A stretch of 6,110 nt of DNA, taken from NCBI GenBank assembly GCA_030673955.1, contig DAOVBF010000084.1:1-6110 (forward strand). Direction: 5' to 3'. The notes beneath the pieces were generated by a model that did not search any database, was not told where the DNA came from, and saw nothing but the letters and a program-made list of their open reading frames with translations. The translations under genes were made by a program, and so were the position numbers. Below, one piece after another: positions 5,565 to 6,110 of the stretch; positions within the stretch are counted from its first letter, which is position 1; each line of letters begins with the position of its first letter. This DNA comes from Deltaproteobacteria bacterium. Lineage in GTDB: Bacteria; Myxococcota_A; UBA9160; SZUA-336.

Positions 5565-6110
5565 ATGCGGAACCCCAGACTATTTCCATCGCGGCGTTGC
5601 TGCATGCGGCCATCTCCATGGCTCCTGGTCCTCGGAATCCTGCTGGTGACCGCCTGCGTGAATCTTCGAGCGCTGCTCCGCGCGCCGTCCGTCTACGCGC
5701 CCACCTCCGTGTTCCGTATGGAGCGGGCCAATCGTGGCGTCGAGGCCTACGCCGCCTGGTTCGGCGACTCGAATGGACGAATCCTCTACTTCGGGCTCAG
5801 CCCCTTCTGGGAGCTGTGGTGGCGGACGGGTGGTGATTCGGGCGCCGACCTGGCGGAGCCCGGGGACCATCTCATCGGGCGTTTCGACCTGGAGCGGGAG
5901 ATTTTCCTGCCTCCCTTGCGGGTGCGGAGTCTGGGCCCCGACTCTCGCTCTTCGGTCTGGGACGTGCTGGTTCACTCGAACGGTCGGATCTACTACACCA
6001 CCTACTTCGAGGAGATCGGATCGGTGAATCCGGACGGGAGTGATGCGCGCGCCTTCAGCGGGCTCGGTGCCGGCTTCAACGAGCTCTACGAGGGCCCGGC
6101 CGGGAACATC
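5565..6110 (+). CDS. putative lipoprotein, possibly beta-propeller-like (3' end outside window)
   Basis: The frame is open for 182 codons from the ATG at 5565 to the last base of the window, so the gene is cut by the edge. The N-terminus has basic residues, then the hydrophobic stretch WLLVLGILLVTAC (19-31), ending in a lipobox (Val-Thr-Ala-Cys31). Signal peptidase II should cleave before Cys31. The next residue is Val rather than Asp, which by the enterobacterial rule would favour the outer membrane. From the alternative Met14 (ATG at 5604) the signal peptide would be 17 residues before the Cys. The mature part is rich in Trp, Tyr, Gly and Asp. It carries the pentapeptide SNGRI twice (69-73 and 138-142), each followed by aromatic beta-strand-like residues; the second is followed by VNPDGSD. 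This pattern resembles six- or seven-bladed propeller proteins of the SMP-30/NHL type, but the fold is inferred from two repeats only. I do not recognise a specific family. It is divergent from the methyltransferase gene. Confidence 0.75.
   Translation, partial: MRNPRLFPSRRCCMRPSPWLLVLGILLVTACVNLRALLRAPSVYAPTSVFRMERANRGVEAYAAWFGDSNGRILYFGLSPFWELWWRTGGDSGADLAEPGDHLIGRFDLEREIFLPPLRVRSLGPDSRSSVWDVLVHSNGRIYYTTYFEEIGSVNPDGSDARAFSGLGAGFNELYEGPAGNI

Noticed and set aside
5592..5612. Twin-arginine (Tat) signal in the lipoprotein N-terminus (Ser9-Arg10-Arg11)
   Set aside because: The hydrophobic FLK-like part of the Tat motif is absent: Cys-Cys-Met follows. An ordinary Sec-type lipoprotein signal explains the region better.
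5597..6027. Two plus-strand open frames (5597-5836 and 5734-6027) and the minus-strand frame 5580-5975
   Set aside because: All overlap the lipoprotein frame from 5565, which has a signal peptide, lipobox and sensible composition. The others give Arg/Pro/Ser-rich products with no ribosome binding site.

Overview
This is a GC-rich, densely coded bacterial window. It holds five complete protein-coding genes and the start of a sixth that runs off the right edge. The lipoprotein signal, the phospholipid acyltransferase and the GC-rich codon use suggest a Gram-negative proteobacterium-like organism, perhaps a deltaproteobacterial or myxobacterial lineage. The window contains no marker gene, so this placement is a weak inference. 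I see no rRNA, tRNA, CRISPR array, transposase, integrase or phage gene.

Layout, left to right: (1) a ten-helix EamA/DMT-type membrane permease on the plus strand (63-914). (2) A PlsC-type 1-acylglycerol-3-phosphate acyltransferase on the minus strand (925-1677), ending 10 bases from the permease. (3) A divergent intergenic region of about 200 bases (1678-1881), with short hairpins and a candidate promoter pointing right. (4) A plus-strand pair, probably co-transcribed: a thiolase (1882-3114) and, 31 bases later, a thiamine-diphosphate enzyme of the acetolactate synthase family (3146-4792). (5) A minus-strand class I O-methyltransferase (4809-5474), converging on the previous gene with 16 bases between the stops. 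(6) A 90-base divergent intergenic region rich in TCTCG. (7) The 5' part of a plus-strand lipoprotein gene (5565 to the window end), with a clear lipobox and a repeated Ser-Asn-Gly-Arg-Ile motif.

The genes do not form one recognisable pathway. The only pair that looks functionally linked is thiolase plus acetolactate synthase-like enzyme. Both act on C-C bonds of acyl or keto units, they share a direction and a short spacer, and each has a strong ribosome binding site. The second enzyme has hallmarks of the FAD-independent catabolic (AlsS/BudB) type rather than the anabolic IlvB type: Asp instead of Asn as second metal ligand, a His-Gln pair in the alpha domain, an AlsS-like C-terminus and no adjacent regulatory subunit. 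No acetolactate decarboxylase is present, and the residue at the known specificity position is Lys. Its true substrate is therefore open. The remaining genes look like ordinary housekeeping or accessory functions: transport, lipid synthesis, methylation and an envelope lipoprotein.

I found no convincing evidence of an entirely new system. The items most worth a second look are the atypical acetolactate synthase-like enzyme with its thiolase partner, and the truncated lipoprotein.
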